DNA of 64,000 bases from Leyella stercorea. GTDB taxonomy: Bacteria > Bacteroidota > Bacteroidia > Bacteroidales > Bacteroidaceae. The position numbers were made by a program, and so were the translations under genes. The stretch's first letter is position 1; every line of letters starts with the position of its first letter. The stretch covers positions 55,144-119,143 of the forward strand of contig NZ_JADYUF010000002.1 of NCBI RefSeq assembly GCF_021531655.1, given 5' to 3'. Below, piece by piece: positions 35,062 to 42,356 of the stretch. Under the pieces are notes generated by a model, which saw only the letters and a program-made list of their open reading frames with translations, ran no database searches and had not been told where the DNA came from.

Positions 35062-35960
35062 TGTCGGTCGGGTTTTATGGCTATGGTGTCATAGCATAAT
35101 AAGGCTGCCTCTGCATCGGGCAGACAATGCAACTTGTACACAGGTGGCGTCAACTCAAGCAGCTTTATCACAAGATCGCAGGTTTTGCCGAATACGCCTT
35201 TATCCCATTTCATCGTAGAGCAAGCGGGTACTATTATGCCAAACGCAGTGGCAGACGACACCTTCTCCATTCGGTTTTGCTGTGCCCGTTCTATCTTGAC
35301 AATGGCTCCTAATGGTGCCTTGATGTTGCGATAGCATGGTGTCTTGCCGCTCCACGGACTGCCGTAGACGAATGGTTTGTCGCCGATTACTCTGATGATT
35401 GGGTTGTCATCGTTCATAAGGTCGCATCCTGGAATGTTCTGCATCCAGAGATTGGTGTGTGTGCTCTTTCCTGTTCCGCTTTTGGCTGTGAAGGCGTAGC
35501 CGTAGCCGTTGTTGCGCACAAGCGATGCATGTATGAGAAGTGTGTCGAGAGCTGCGCCACGGAAGGCATACAGCATCATTATTGCCGTATTGAGTCCGAA
35601 CGAGCGCATTATAGGTGTACCGTTCAATGCGCATTTGCCTTCGGAGTAGTCGCTGTTGGTCTGCAGCATACAGCAGCCGTTTCCGTTTATGTCTTTTACA
35701 ATGAACTGATAGCCACCACCCTTGACACTGTCTACAATGGTCTTGCCGTTGCCCGTATCAAATATGTCGATTCGCTCTCTCAGCTCTTTGTCTATCGGCT
35801 TCAGACTGTCGTCTACCGTCAACGACAGCATACAATCCTCGTCAGTTTCCTTTATCTTGAAAGGTTCGTATGAGGGTAATAAAAATATGTCATTTGCCGT
35901 TTCACCGACAAATGACACACTTATTTTATGTTCTGCAATATCGAAAAAATGCTTCTTCAC
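35058..35960 (-). CDS. HPr-kinase / PEPCK-like ATP-binding protein
   Basis: 300 residues. AFTAKSGTGKSTHTNLWMQN is a P-loop and CDLMNDDNPIIRVIGDKPF has the acidic pair that follows it in HPr kinases; PWSGKTPCYRN and GAIVKIERAQQNRMEKVSS complete the PEPCK-like fold. The first 110 residues are unrelated to HPrK. Similar proteins occur with PqqD and S26 peptidases in Bacteroidales and in lasso-type RiPP clusters; no PTS HPr gene is nearby. The substrate is unknown; the neighbours suggest a peptide or protein. Confidence 0.78.
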   Translation of the reverse strand: MKKHFFDIAEHKISVSFVGETANDIFLLPSYEPFKIKETDEDCMLSLTVDDSLKPIDKELRERIDIFDTGNGKTIVDSVKGGGYQFIVKDINGNGCCMLQTNSDYSEGKCALNGTPIMRSFGLNTAIMMLYAFRGAALDTLLIHASLVRNNGYGYAFTAKSGTGKSTHTNLWMQNIPGCDLMNDDNPIIRVIGDKPFVYGSPWSGKTPCYRNIKAPLGAIVKIERAQQNRMEKVSSATAFGIIVPACSTMKWDKGVFGKTCDLVIKLLELTPPVYKLHCLPDAEAALLCYDTIAIKPDRQ

Positions 35961-35964
35961 TATA

Positions 35965-36456
35965 TTAATTCTTTTCTTTTTTCTCTTTCTTTGCCTTCTT
36001 TTCCTTCTTTGCCTTCTTTGTATAAGCCGAAACCTTCTCGCTGTCGTCCGGCTCTATCGGCTCGAATGAAAAGTCGTGGGCTGTGAGATACTTCACGTTA
36101 TAACGACCGTTGGCTGTATAACGCTTCTTCATAGCGAAATACTTCTTCTCTACGTCTTTGCGTGTCTTGGCATAAACCGTAACGCATGTGGGATTGGGCA
36201 GTCCGAGAGTCTTGAGTGCCTCGCGCATCTGATATGAGTAGTTGTCGCGGCTGTAGAGGAAACCTGTCTTGCCATCTACCCATGTGCCTTCCATAAGCTG
36301 AATCTCGGTGAAATATACCGTAGAGTCGTTGAATGATGTGGCAAAGCCATATACAAACAATGGCACCTTCTTCTGTGCTGCGTTTGCCATCTTCGGCATA
36401 AGCATAGCAACCAAAACTATTATAAATGATTTTATAAACAGTCTACTTGTCTTCAT
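35965..36456 (-). CDS. Secreted protein with Lys-rich tail, unknown function
   Basis: 163 residues. Signal peptide (LFIKSFIIVLVAMLMPKMAN, cut near ANAAQ). The mature domain has VPLFVYGFATSFNDSTVYFT, EIQLMEGTWVDGK and YSYQMREALKTLG. The last 30 residues are nearly all Lys, Glu and Ala (KKAKKEKKAKKEKKEKN). It stops four bases before the HPrK-like start and begins 66 bases after rpoD, so it may share a transcript with either. No known family; a conserved-looking accessory of the operon. Confidence 0.72.
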   Translation of the reverse strand: MKTSRLFIKSFIIVLVAMLMPKMANAAQKKVPLFVYGFATSFNDSTVYFTEIQLMEGTWVDGKTGFLYSRDNYSYQMREALKTLGLPNPTCVTVYAKTRKDVEKKYFAMKKRYTANGRYNVKYLTAHDFSFEPIEPDDSEKVSAYTKKAKKEKKAKKEKKEKN

Positions 36457-36521
36457 CTTCTTGTTGAAAGTCTTTTTTATATGTTTTATTTATTATCCTC
36501 TAACCCTTCAAAGCTGGCGTC

Positions 36522-37385
36522 TTATCTTCCAAGATAGGCTTTCAGCATCTTGTTCTTGGTGTTCTGCTTGAGCTTGCGTATTGCCTTCTCGCGTATCTGG
36601 CGCACACGTTCGCGTGTGAGTCCGTACTTATTGCCAATCTCTTCCATTGTGCATTCAGGCTGGTTGATACCGTAATAAGCCTCTATCACGTTACGCTCAC
36701 GCTCATTGAGTGCTGTAAGTGCGCTTGCTATCTCCTCGCGCAGCGACTCCATTAGCAGCGTGTTGTCTGTTTCGGGCTCAGCATCGCTCTGCATAAAGTC
36801 GATCATGCTTGTGGCGTCACTATCTGACACAGGAGCATCTACCGATACCTGATGTGTGTTCACCTTAAGCACATCCTCTATCTTGTCGTGAGGGATGTCG
36901 GTCTTCTCGGCTATCTCGTCAATGCTCGGGCGACGCTCGTTCTCCTGTTCAAACTGGTTGAGTATGCGATTTATCTTGTTGACGCTTCCCACCTGGTTCA
37001 ACGGCAAGCGTACTACACGGCTCTGCTCGGCTATTGCCTGCAATATGCTCTGTCGTATCCACCATACGGCATATGAGATGAACTTGAATCCTCGTGTCTC
37101 GTCGAACTTCTCGGCAGCCTTGAGCAATCCTATGTTTCCTTCGTTGATCAGGTCGGGAAGGCTCAAGCCCTGATTCTGGTATTGCTTCGCAACTGAGACA
37201 ACAAAACGCAGATTCGACTTTGTAAGCTTCTCTAAAGCCTTACGGTCGCCAGTCTTTATGCGGCGAGCCAGTTCTGCTTCTTCCTCCACAGATATAAGCT
37301 CTTCATGTCCTATGTCATGAAGATACTTGTCAAGCGAGGCATTCTCTCGGTTTGTAATTGAGCTTGTGATTTTCAGTTGTCTCAT
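36522..37385 (-). CDS. rpoD: Primary sigma factor RpoD (short Bacteroidota type)
   Basis: 287 residues from the ATG at 37385 (MRQLKITSSITNRENASLDK), matching the short group 1 sigma factor of this phylum, which lacks most of region 1.1. Region 2: LPDLINEGNIGLLKAAEKFD, then FKFISYAVWWIRQSILQAIA. Region 3: NERRPSIDEIAEKTDIPHDK. Region 4: CTMEEIGNKYGLTRERVRQI. It directs RNA polymerase to TTTG/TAnnTTTG promoters. Promoter upstream carries a palindrome in its spacer. Confidence 0.95.
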   Translation of the reverse strand: MRQLKITSSITNRENASLDKYLHDIGHEELISVEEEAELARRIKTGDRKALEKLTKSNLRFVVSVAKQYQNQGLSLPDLINEGNIGLLKAAEKFDETRGFKFISYAVWWIRQSILQAIAEQSRVVRLPLNQVGSVNKINRILNQFEQENERRPSIDEIAEKTDIPHDKIEDVLKVNTHQVSVDAPVSDSDATSMIDFMQSDAEPETDNTLLMESLREEIASALTALNERERNVIEAYYGINQPECTMEEIGNKYGLTRERVRQIREKAIRKLKQNTKNKMLKAYLGR

Positions 37386-37414
37386 TAAGTGCTGTTTTTT
37401 GATATTATGTTCTG

Positions 37415-37446
37415 CAAATTTAACCAATAATATTGGTTGTCGCAAA
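37415..37446 (-). promoter_or_regulatory. rpoD promoter with palindromic spacer
   Basis: On the minus strand TTTG (37443-37446), 20 bases, TAAATTTG (37415-37422). The spacer contains AACCAATAATATTGGTT, a perfect 17-base palindrome (37423-37439), which could bind a repressor. Confidence 0.65.
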
Positions 37447-37531
37447 TTTTTCATTGCTTATTTTACACTTGGTTTTCCAGCTTTGCTTCTTTGCCTGCTC
37501 AGCAGCAGACTCCCGTATGCTCTGTAATGTA

Positions 37532-37641
37532 GTCGTTTTGAGGTGCAAATGGGGTCGTTTTGGTATGCAAAAGGGCTCCTTTGGGAGTGCCAAAGAAGCC
37601 CTTTTATAAGGCTGAAGGAGTCCTTTTGTGGAATACGCAAA
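37532..37641. repeat. 22-bp tandem array D (5 units)
   Basis: Units start at 37532, 37554, 37576, 37598 and 37620, each 22 bases; units 1 and 2 read GTCGTTTTGAGGTGCAAATG and GTCGTTTTGGTATGCAAAAG plus two bases, later units drift but keep CCTTTTG..AAAAG spacing. It lies between htrA and rpoD. Confidence 0.8.
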
Positions 37642-37664
37642 AGGACAAGCCTTTGTTTTATGTA

Positions 37665-39134
37665 TTAGTCTTCAAGCGGAACGGCGAAGTATGCCTTCTT
37701 GCCTGTAGGATAAACGCCCTGTATGTAGAGCACCGGATTGCGGCTTGTAAAAGCTTCCTTCACAAGGTTCTGCAGGTCTTCGATTGTCTTCACGGCACTG
37801 TCGTTGACACGCTGGATAATGAATCCCTTGGTAATGCCTGCATCCTTGAACTTGCCAGAGTTCACCTTCAGAACTTCAAGACCATAGCCAATGTTCAGCT
37901 GCTTCTTCTGACCGTCGGTGATTGCACGGAAGTTGCCTCCAAGCACGTCAAGGTCAGCCTTCTTCACAACCTGTGTATTACCCTGTTCGTTCTTCAAGGT
38001 CATTGTCTTGCTTGCCTTCTTCTTGTCGCGCAGATAAGATACAGAAACCTTGTCGCCCGGACGCTTCTTGGCAAGATACTCCTGCAGGTCAGCCATCTTG
38101 TTCATTTCCTTTCCGTCGATGGCGGTGATAACATCGCCTGCCTTCAAACCAGCTTCCTCAGCTGAGCTTTCTTCAAGTACCTTAGCCACATAGATGCCTT
38201 CCATTGTTCCAAGGTCAACGTCCTTGCCCTGATCCTTCTGAGCGTCAACATAGTTCTTTACATCCTGTCCCTGAATACCGATAACGGCGCGCTGAACTGT
38301 ACCGTACTTCTTGAGGTCGTCCACCACCTTGTTCATAATTGATGTAGGAATGGCGAAACCATAACCGCTGAATGAGCCAGTCTGTGAGTAGAGCATGGCG
38401 TTAATACCGATAAGTTCGCCACGAGTGTTTACAAGCGCACCACCAGAGTTGCCCGGATTAATGGCTGCGTCAGTCTGAATGAATGACTCTACACCATTCT
38501 GATAAAGCGAACGGCCCTTGGCGCTAACAATACCAGCTGTAACAGTATTGGTAAGGTTGAATGGGTTGCCCACAGCCAGCACCCACTCGCCTACCTTAAT
38601 GTTTTCGCTGTTGGCGATAGTGATGGCAGGAAGATCCTTTGCATCAATCTTGATAAGCGCAAGGTCGGTAGTTTTATCTGTTCCGATGATGCGTGCCGAA
38701 TACTCCTTGTTGTCATTGAGTGTCACTGTGAGTTCGTCGGCATCGGCTACAACGTGATTGTTTGTCACAATATAACCGTCAGTTGAAATGATGACACCTG
38801 AGCCAGAGCCTTGCTGCTTAGGTGTGCGTACGCTACGCTTCTGTCTGCCGTCCTGACCTTGGTTGGGATTGCCGAAGAATCCAAACGGGTCACTGAAGAA
38901 ATCAGAGAACGGATCACTCTGTACTTCTATAGTCTGTACCTTTGAGTTTTTTGTACTGAGAATATGTACTACCGATGGCAACGACTTCTCGGCTGCATAT
39001 GTGAGGTCAACGGGCTGCGCCGGCACTGCTGTCGAAGGAGCCTGTGTAGCATTCACCTTTATCAAGGTTCCAGTAGAAAAGGCAAAGGCAAGTGCGCTCA
39101 TTGCCACAACCAAATACTTAGAATACTTTTTCAT
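37665..39134 (-). CDS. htrA: Periplasmic serine protease / chaperone, Do (HtrA/DegP) family
   Basis: 489 residues. Signal sequence (YLVVAMSALAFAFSTGTLI), then a trypsin-like domain with the triad His (YIVTNNHVVADADEL), Asp (TDKTTDLALIKIDAK) and Ser (AAINPGNSGGALVNTRGE). A Gly/Gln-rich linker near 80-105 (FGFFGNPNQGQDG). Two PDZ domains: EESSAEEAGLKAGDVITAID and SGKFKDAGITKGFIIQRVND. HtrA degrades or refolds damaged periplasmic proteins. Transcribed alone. Confidence 0.94.
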   Translation of the reverse strand: MKKYSKYLVVAMSALAFAFSTGTLIKVNATQAPSTAVPAQPVDLTYAAEKSLPSVVHILSTKNSKVQTIEVQSDPFSDFFSDPFGFFGNPNQGQDGRQKRSVRTPKQQGSGSGVIISTDGYIVTNNHVVADADELTVTLNDNKEYSARIIGTDKTTDLALIKIDAKDLPAITIANSENIKVGEWVLAVGNPFNLTNTVTAGIVSAKGRSLYQNGVESFIQTDAAINPGNSGGALVNTRGELIGINAMLYSQTGSFSGYGFAIPTSIMNKVVDDLKKYGTVQRAVIGIQGQDVKNYVDAQKDQGKDVDLGTMEGIYVAKVLEESSAEEAGLKAGDVITAIDGKEMNKMADLQEYLAKKRPGDKVSVSYLRDKKKASKTMTLKNEQGNTQVVKKADLDVLGGNFRAITDGQKKQLNIGYGLEVLKVNSGKFKDAGITKGFIIQRVNDSAVKTIEDLQNLVKEAFTSRNPVLYIQGVYPTGKKAYFAVPLED

Positions 39135-39451
39135 AGTTCTTTTACTTTATTGTTTTTATTATCATTTTAAAGTTAAAATGCTTATGTTAACACAAACTTG
39201 CATTTTGACACATTGAAGCCAATACAAGTCACAAGTGTGTTAAAACAATAGCGTTTTGTCTTTTTCGGTTGCAAATATAGACGCAATATTTGTTAAAGTG
39301 TCATTTTGGCATACATCTTTATTCCATTTTAACACTATAATTTAACATATTAACGGCTATTAGAAATCACCTGTCGGTTTTTCACTTTTGTTTAATCGTA
39401 CATGCGCCCAACTCCTTAAACACCCTATGAATCATACCCAATGTATACCTA
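39135..39451. other. htrA upstream region with inverted repeat
   Basis: No coding frame. CAAATAT (39272-39278) and ATATTTG (39286-39292) form an inverted repeat around seven bases; on the minus strand it supplies TATATTTG, a -7 box, about 140 bases from the htrA start. It could be an operator for stress control of htrA. The rest (39293-39451) shows nothing. Confidence 0.4.
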
Positions 39452-39501
39452 CAAAAAATGGATGCGACAGCCTCTTTATACCAGAGAACCATAGCATCCA
39501 T
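39452..39501 (-). terminator. Terminator of the methylmalonyl-CoA decarboxylase operon
   Basis: ATGGATGC and GCATCCAT (39458-39465 and 39494-39501) enclose a loop with a small CTCT/AGAG stem; on the minus strand TTTTTTG follows. It lies 40 bases past the biotin-carrier stop codon. Confidence 0.65.
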
Positions 39502-39541
39502 CGTATAACATTGATGTATTCTTACCGAATACTCCTTCTTA

Positions 39542-39967
39542 TTATTCAATCACAACAAGCGGAGCGTCTTCAAGAACACTTTCTCCATTCTTTACACAGA
39601 TTGCTGTTACCTTGCCATCTTTCTCAGCCTCAAGGTTGTTGGCCATCTTCATAGCCTCAAGCACAACGACAACGTCGCCTGCCTTAACCTCGTCGCCTAC
39701 AGCAACCTTAATCTCTGTCACAACGCCAGGCAGCGGAGCCTTAAGCGCATTGGCAGTATTCACGTTGGCTGCACCTGTCGACTCGCCTTCTTCTGCAGCA
39801 GCAGTGGGCTGACCGAGTACAACCTTCTTCTTCTCAGGCTCTGCCTCCTGCTCCATCTCGACCTTGAAAGCCTCGCCGTTAACATTCACGCTGGCGATAT
39901 TGCCCTCAACATCCTCTATCTGGACTTTATATTCCTGTCCGTCGATTGTATATTTGAATTCTTTCAT
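39542..39967 (-). CDS. Biotin carrier subunit of methylmalonyl-CoA decarboxylase/carboxyltransferase
   Basis: 141 residues. The C-terminal half is a biotinyl domain: LPGVVTEIKVAVGDEVKAGD, then VVLEAMKMANNLEAEKDGKV with the AMKM biotinylation lysine. The N-terminal 65 residues and an Ala/Glu/Thr-rich linker are typical of OadA/MmdC carrier proteins. It carries CO2 during decarboxylation of methylmalonyl-CoA. Directly downstream of the small subunit and mmdA. Confidence 0.9.
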   Translation of the reverse strand: MKEFKYTIDGQEYKVQIEDVEGNIASVNVNGEAFKVEMEQEAEPEKKKVVLGQPTAAAEEGESTGAANVNTANALKAPLPGVVTEIKVAVGDEVKAGDVVVVLEAMKMANNLEAEKDGKVTAICVKNGESVLEDAPLVVIE

Positions 39968-39977
39968 TTCCCTGTAT

Positions 39978-40127
39978 TTATGGTTTAGCTGTTAAACTCA
40001 AGAACTTGGCGTTCCACATCGTCTGACGTGGCTGTATTGTTATGAAACCAGGCTCCTTGTCATGAACATTGTTACCCTGGTACTCATATAAAGCCATTGC
40101 AATGGCTGCATATATATTCTTGTCCAT
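39978..40127 (-). CDS. Tiny accessory subunit of the decarboxylase (delta-like)
   Basis: 49 residues, from ATG at 40127 to TAA at 39978: MDKNIYAAIAMALYEYQGNN, then VHDKEPGFITIQPRQTMWNA. The pattern ALYEYQGNNVHD...ITIQP..T.W is one I associate with the very small protein found between mmdA and the biotin carrier in Bacteroidales. It lies 18 bases after mmdA and 10 before the carrier, so it is translated in the same operon. Probably a structural part of the carboxyltransferase complex; no catalytic motif. Confidence 0.8.
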   Translation of the reverse strand: MDKNIYAAIAMALYEYQGNNVHDKEPGFITIQPRQTMWNAKFLSLTAKP

Positions 40128-40145
40128 TTTCTAAACATTTATGAA

Positions 40146-41711
40146 TTACATCGGCATGCAGCCATGCTTCTTTGCCGGCAATGACTGACGCTTTGTGGCA
40201 AGCTGTGCCAAACCACGGCAGATACGGAAACGTGTGTTGCGCGGCTCGATTACATCGTCAATGTAGCCATATGAGGCAGCCTCATACGGATTGGCAAACT
40301 TATCTGTATATTCCTCTTCTTTCTCAGCGAGGAATGCCTTAACATCCTCTCCTGCCTCCTTCTTGGCCTTGGCTTCCTTGCCACACAGTATGGCAACAGC
40401 ACCGCTGGCACCCATAACGGCAATCTCTGACGACGGCCATGCGAAGTTGAGGTCGGCACGAAGCTGCTTGCAGCCCATAACGATGTGCGAACCACCGTAG
40501 CTCTTGCGCAGGGTGATTGTAATCTTAGGTACTGTAGCCTCACCGTAAGCATAGAGAAGCTGTGCACCGTGCTGGATAACTGCGTTGTACTCCTGACCTG
40601 TACCGGGAAGGAATCCTGGAACGTCAACAAGCGAAACGATAGGAATATTGAAAGCATCGCAGAAACGTACGAAACGTGCTGCCTTGCGGCTGGCGTTAAC
40701 GTCGAGCACACCGGCATAAGCTGCCGGCTGGTTGGCTACAACACCAACGCTCTGACCGTTGAAACGTGCGAAACCGATGATGATGTTCTTGGCAAACTTA
40801 GGCTGTACCTCGAAGAAGTCGCCGTTGTCGGTAATGGAACCGATAACCTTGTACATATCGTAAGCCTTGTTGGGATCGTCAGGGATTATCTCGTTGAGCG
40901 AATCCTCCATACGGTTGATCGGGTCGTTGCACTCTACACGAGGAGCCTCCTCTGTGTTGTTGCTAGGGATGAACGAGAGCAAGCTCTTGATCATCTCGAT
41001 GGCCTCTTCCTCTGTCTTGGCTGCGAAATGTGTCACGCCACTCTTTGTAGCGTGAACCGAAGCGCCACCAAGATGCTCTGCATCGATGTCCTCGCCGGTA
41101 ACGGTCTTAACAACCTTCGGACCTGTAAGGAACATGTAAGAGGTCTGCTCCTTCATGATGATGAAGTCGGTAAGGGCTGGTGAGTAAACAGCACCACCTG
41201 CACACGGACCCATAATGGCAGAAATCTGAGGTACTACGCCCGAAGCAAGGATGTTGCGCTCAAATATCTCACCATAGCCGGCAAGAGCGCAGATACCTTC
41301 CTGAATACGTGCACCACCTGAGTCGTTCATGCAGATAACAGGTGCACCCATTGTCATGGCCATATCCATTACCTTGCAAATCTTCTGTGCCATTGTCTCA
41401 GAGAGCGAACCGCCGTTGACGGTGAAGTCCTGAGCATATACGTATACCAATCGGCCGTCTACAGTAGCACTACCTGCCACAACACCGTCACCATAATAAT
41501 GCTTCTTGTCCATACCGAAGTTAGTGCAACGGTGCTTCTTGAACATATCATACTCTTCAAACGAACCCTCGTCTACAAGCATTTCGATACGTTCGCGCGC
41601 TGTGTATTTGCCGCGTGCGTGCTGCTTCTCAATGGCCTTTTCACCACCACCAAGACGAGCCTGCTCGCGCTTTGCGACCAATTCTTTGATTTTTTCTACT
41701 TGTTTGCTCAT
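40146..41711 (-). CDS. mmdA: Methylmalonyl-CoA decarboxylase / acyl-CoA carboxyltransferase alpha subunit
   Basis: 521 residues, the length of MmdA/PccB. Carboxyltransferase signatures: DFTVNGGSLSETMAQKICKV, CMNDSGGARIQEGICALAGY, GPCAGGAVYSPALTDFIIM, and VDVPGFLPGTGQEYNAVIQH. It transfers CO2 between acyl-CoA and biotin. With carrier and tiny subunit encoded downstream, the complex serves succinate-to-propionate metabolism. No membrane beta subunit (MmdB) is in the window. Confidence 0.93.
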   Translation of the reverse strand: MSKQVEKIKELVAKREQARLGGGEKAIEKQHARGKYTARERIEMLVDEGSFEEYDMFKKHRCTNFGMDKKHYYGDGVVAGSATVDGRLVYVYAQDFTVNGGSLSETMAQKICKVMDMAMTMGAPVICMNDSGGARIQEGICALAGYGEIFERNILASGVVPQISAIMGPCAGGAVYSPALTDFIIMKEQTSYMFLTGPKVVKTVTGEDIDAEHLGGASVHATKSGVTHFAAKTEEEAIEMIKSLLSFIPSNNTEEAPRVECNDPINRMEDSLNEIIPDDPNKAYDMYKVIGSITDNGDFFEVQPKFAKNIIIGFARFNGQSVGVVANQPAAYAGVLDVNASRKAARFVRFCDAFNIPIVSLVDVPGFLPGTGQEYNAVIQHGAQLLYAYGEATVPKITITLRKSYGGSHIVMGCKQLRADLNFAWPSSEIAVMGASGAVAILCGKEAKAKKEAGEDVKAFLAEKEEEYTDKFANPYEAASYGYIDDVIEPRNTRFRICRGLAQLATKRQSLPAKKHGCMPM

Positions 41712-41839
41712 ATTTTTATATATGTTATATTGTTCTTAAAATACCGTGCAAAAGTACTAAAAAAAAAGGAAAGCGTAAAACGATTACAAATTTTTAATGT
41801 ATAAACCGACCAATATACGTATCTTATTGACCAATATCA

Positions 41840-42319
41840 CTATTTCATGCTTGAATCGACAAACGACAATGGCAATAAATCTTTCGCCGAACCAACGCTA
41901 TACACTCCACTTTTGCCGTACATAAGTATGCGCATCGGCAGACCATAGCGTTCTTCCACACCAAGCAACACCTGACGACAGGCTCCACACGGCGTAACGG
42001 GATTGTCTATCAAACCGTTATCATTGCGCGCCACAAGAGCAAGAGCTTCTATTGACTGGTCAGGAAAATTGGCCTGTGCGCTGAAGACGGCTGTACGTTC
42101 TGCGCATAACCCTGAGGGGAAAGCCGCATTCTCCTGATTGGCTCCTATCACTATCCTGCCATTGGCAAGGCGCAAGGCTGCACCGACATAGAAATGACTG
42201 TATTCGGCGTAAGCATTGTCAGTTGCCTTCATTGCCTGTTCTATGAGTTCACGATCGGCAACGGAAAGCTCGTCCAGCTGACAATGCTTTATAGCAATAT
42301 TGAGATTTATCGTCTTCAT
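41840..42319 (-). CDS. cdd: Cytidine deaminase
   Basis: 159 residues. The zinc site CAERTAVFSAQ (Cys and catalytic Glu) and PCGACRQVLLG (two Cys) are complete; YSHFYVGAALRLANGRIVIG and NQENAAFPSGL bind the nucleoside. It deaminates cytidine and deoxycytidine in pyrimidine salvage. It follows the beta-helix lipoprotein gene by 37 bases, and that gap duplicates the end of the upstream gene. Confidence 0.93.
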   Translation of the reverse strand: MKTINLNIAIKHCQLDELSVADRELIEQAMKATDNAYAEYSHFYVGAALRLANGRIVIGANQENAAFPSGLCAERTAVFSAQANFPDQSIEALALVARNDNGLIDNPVTPCGACRQVLLGVEERYGLPMRILMYGKSGVYSVGSAKDLLPLSFVDSSMK

Positions 42320-42356
42320 AATCTTACTCTTTATTTGTTATTTATTCACAATAACC

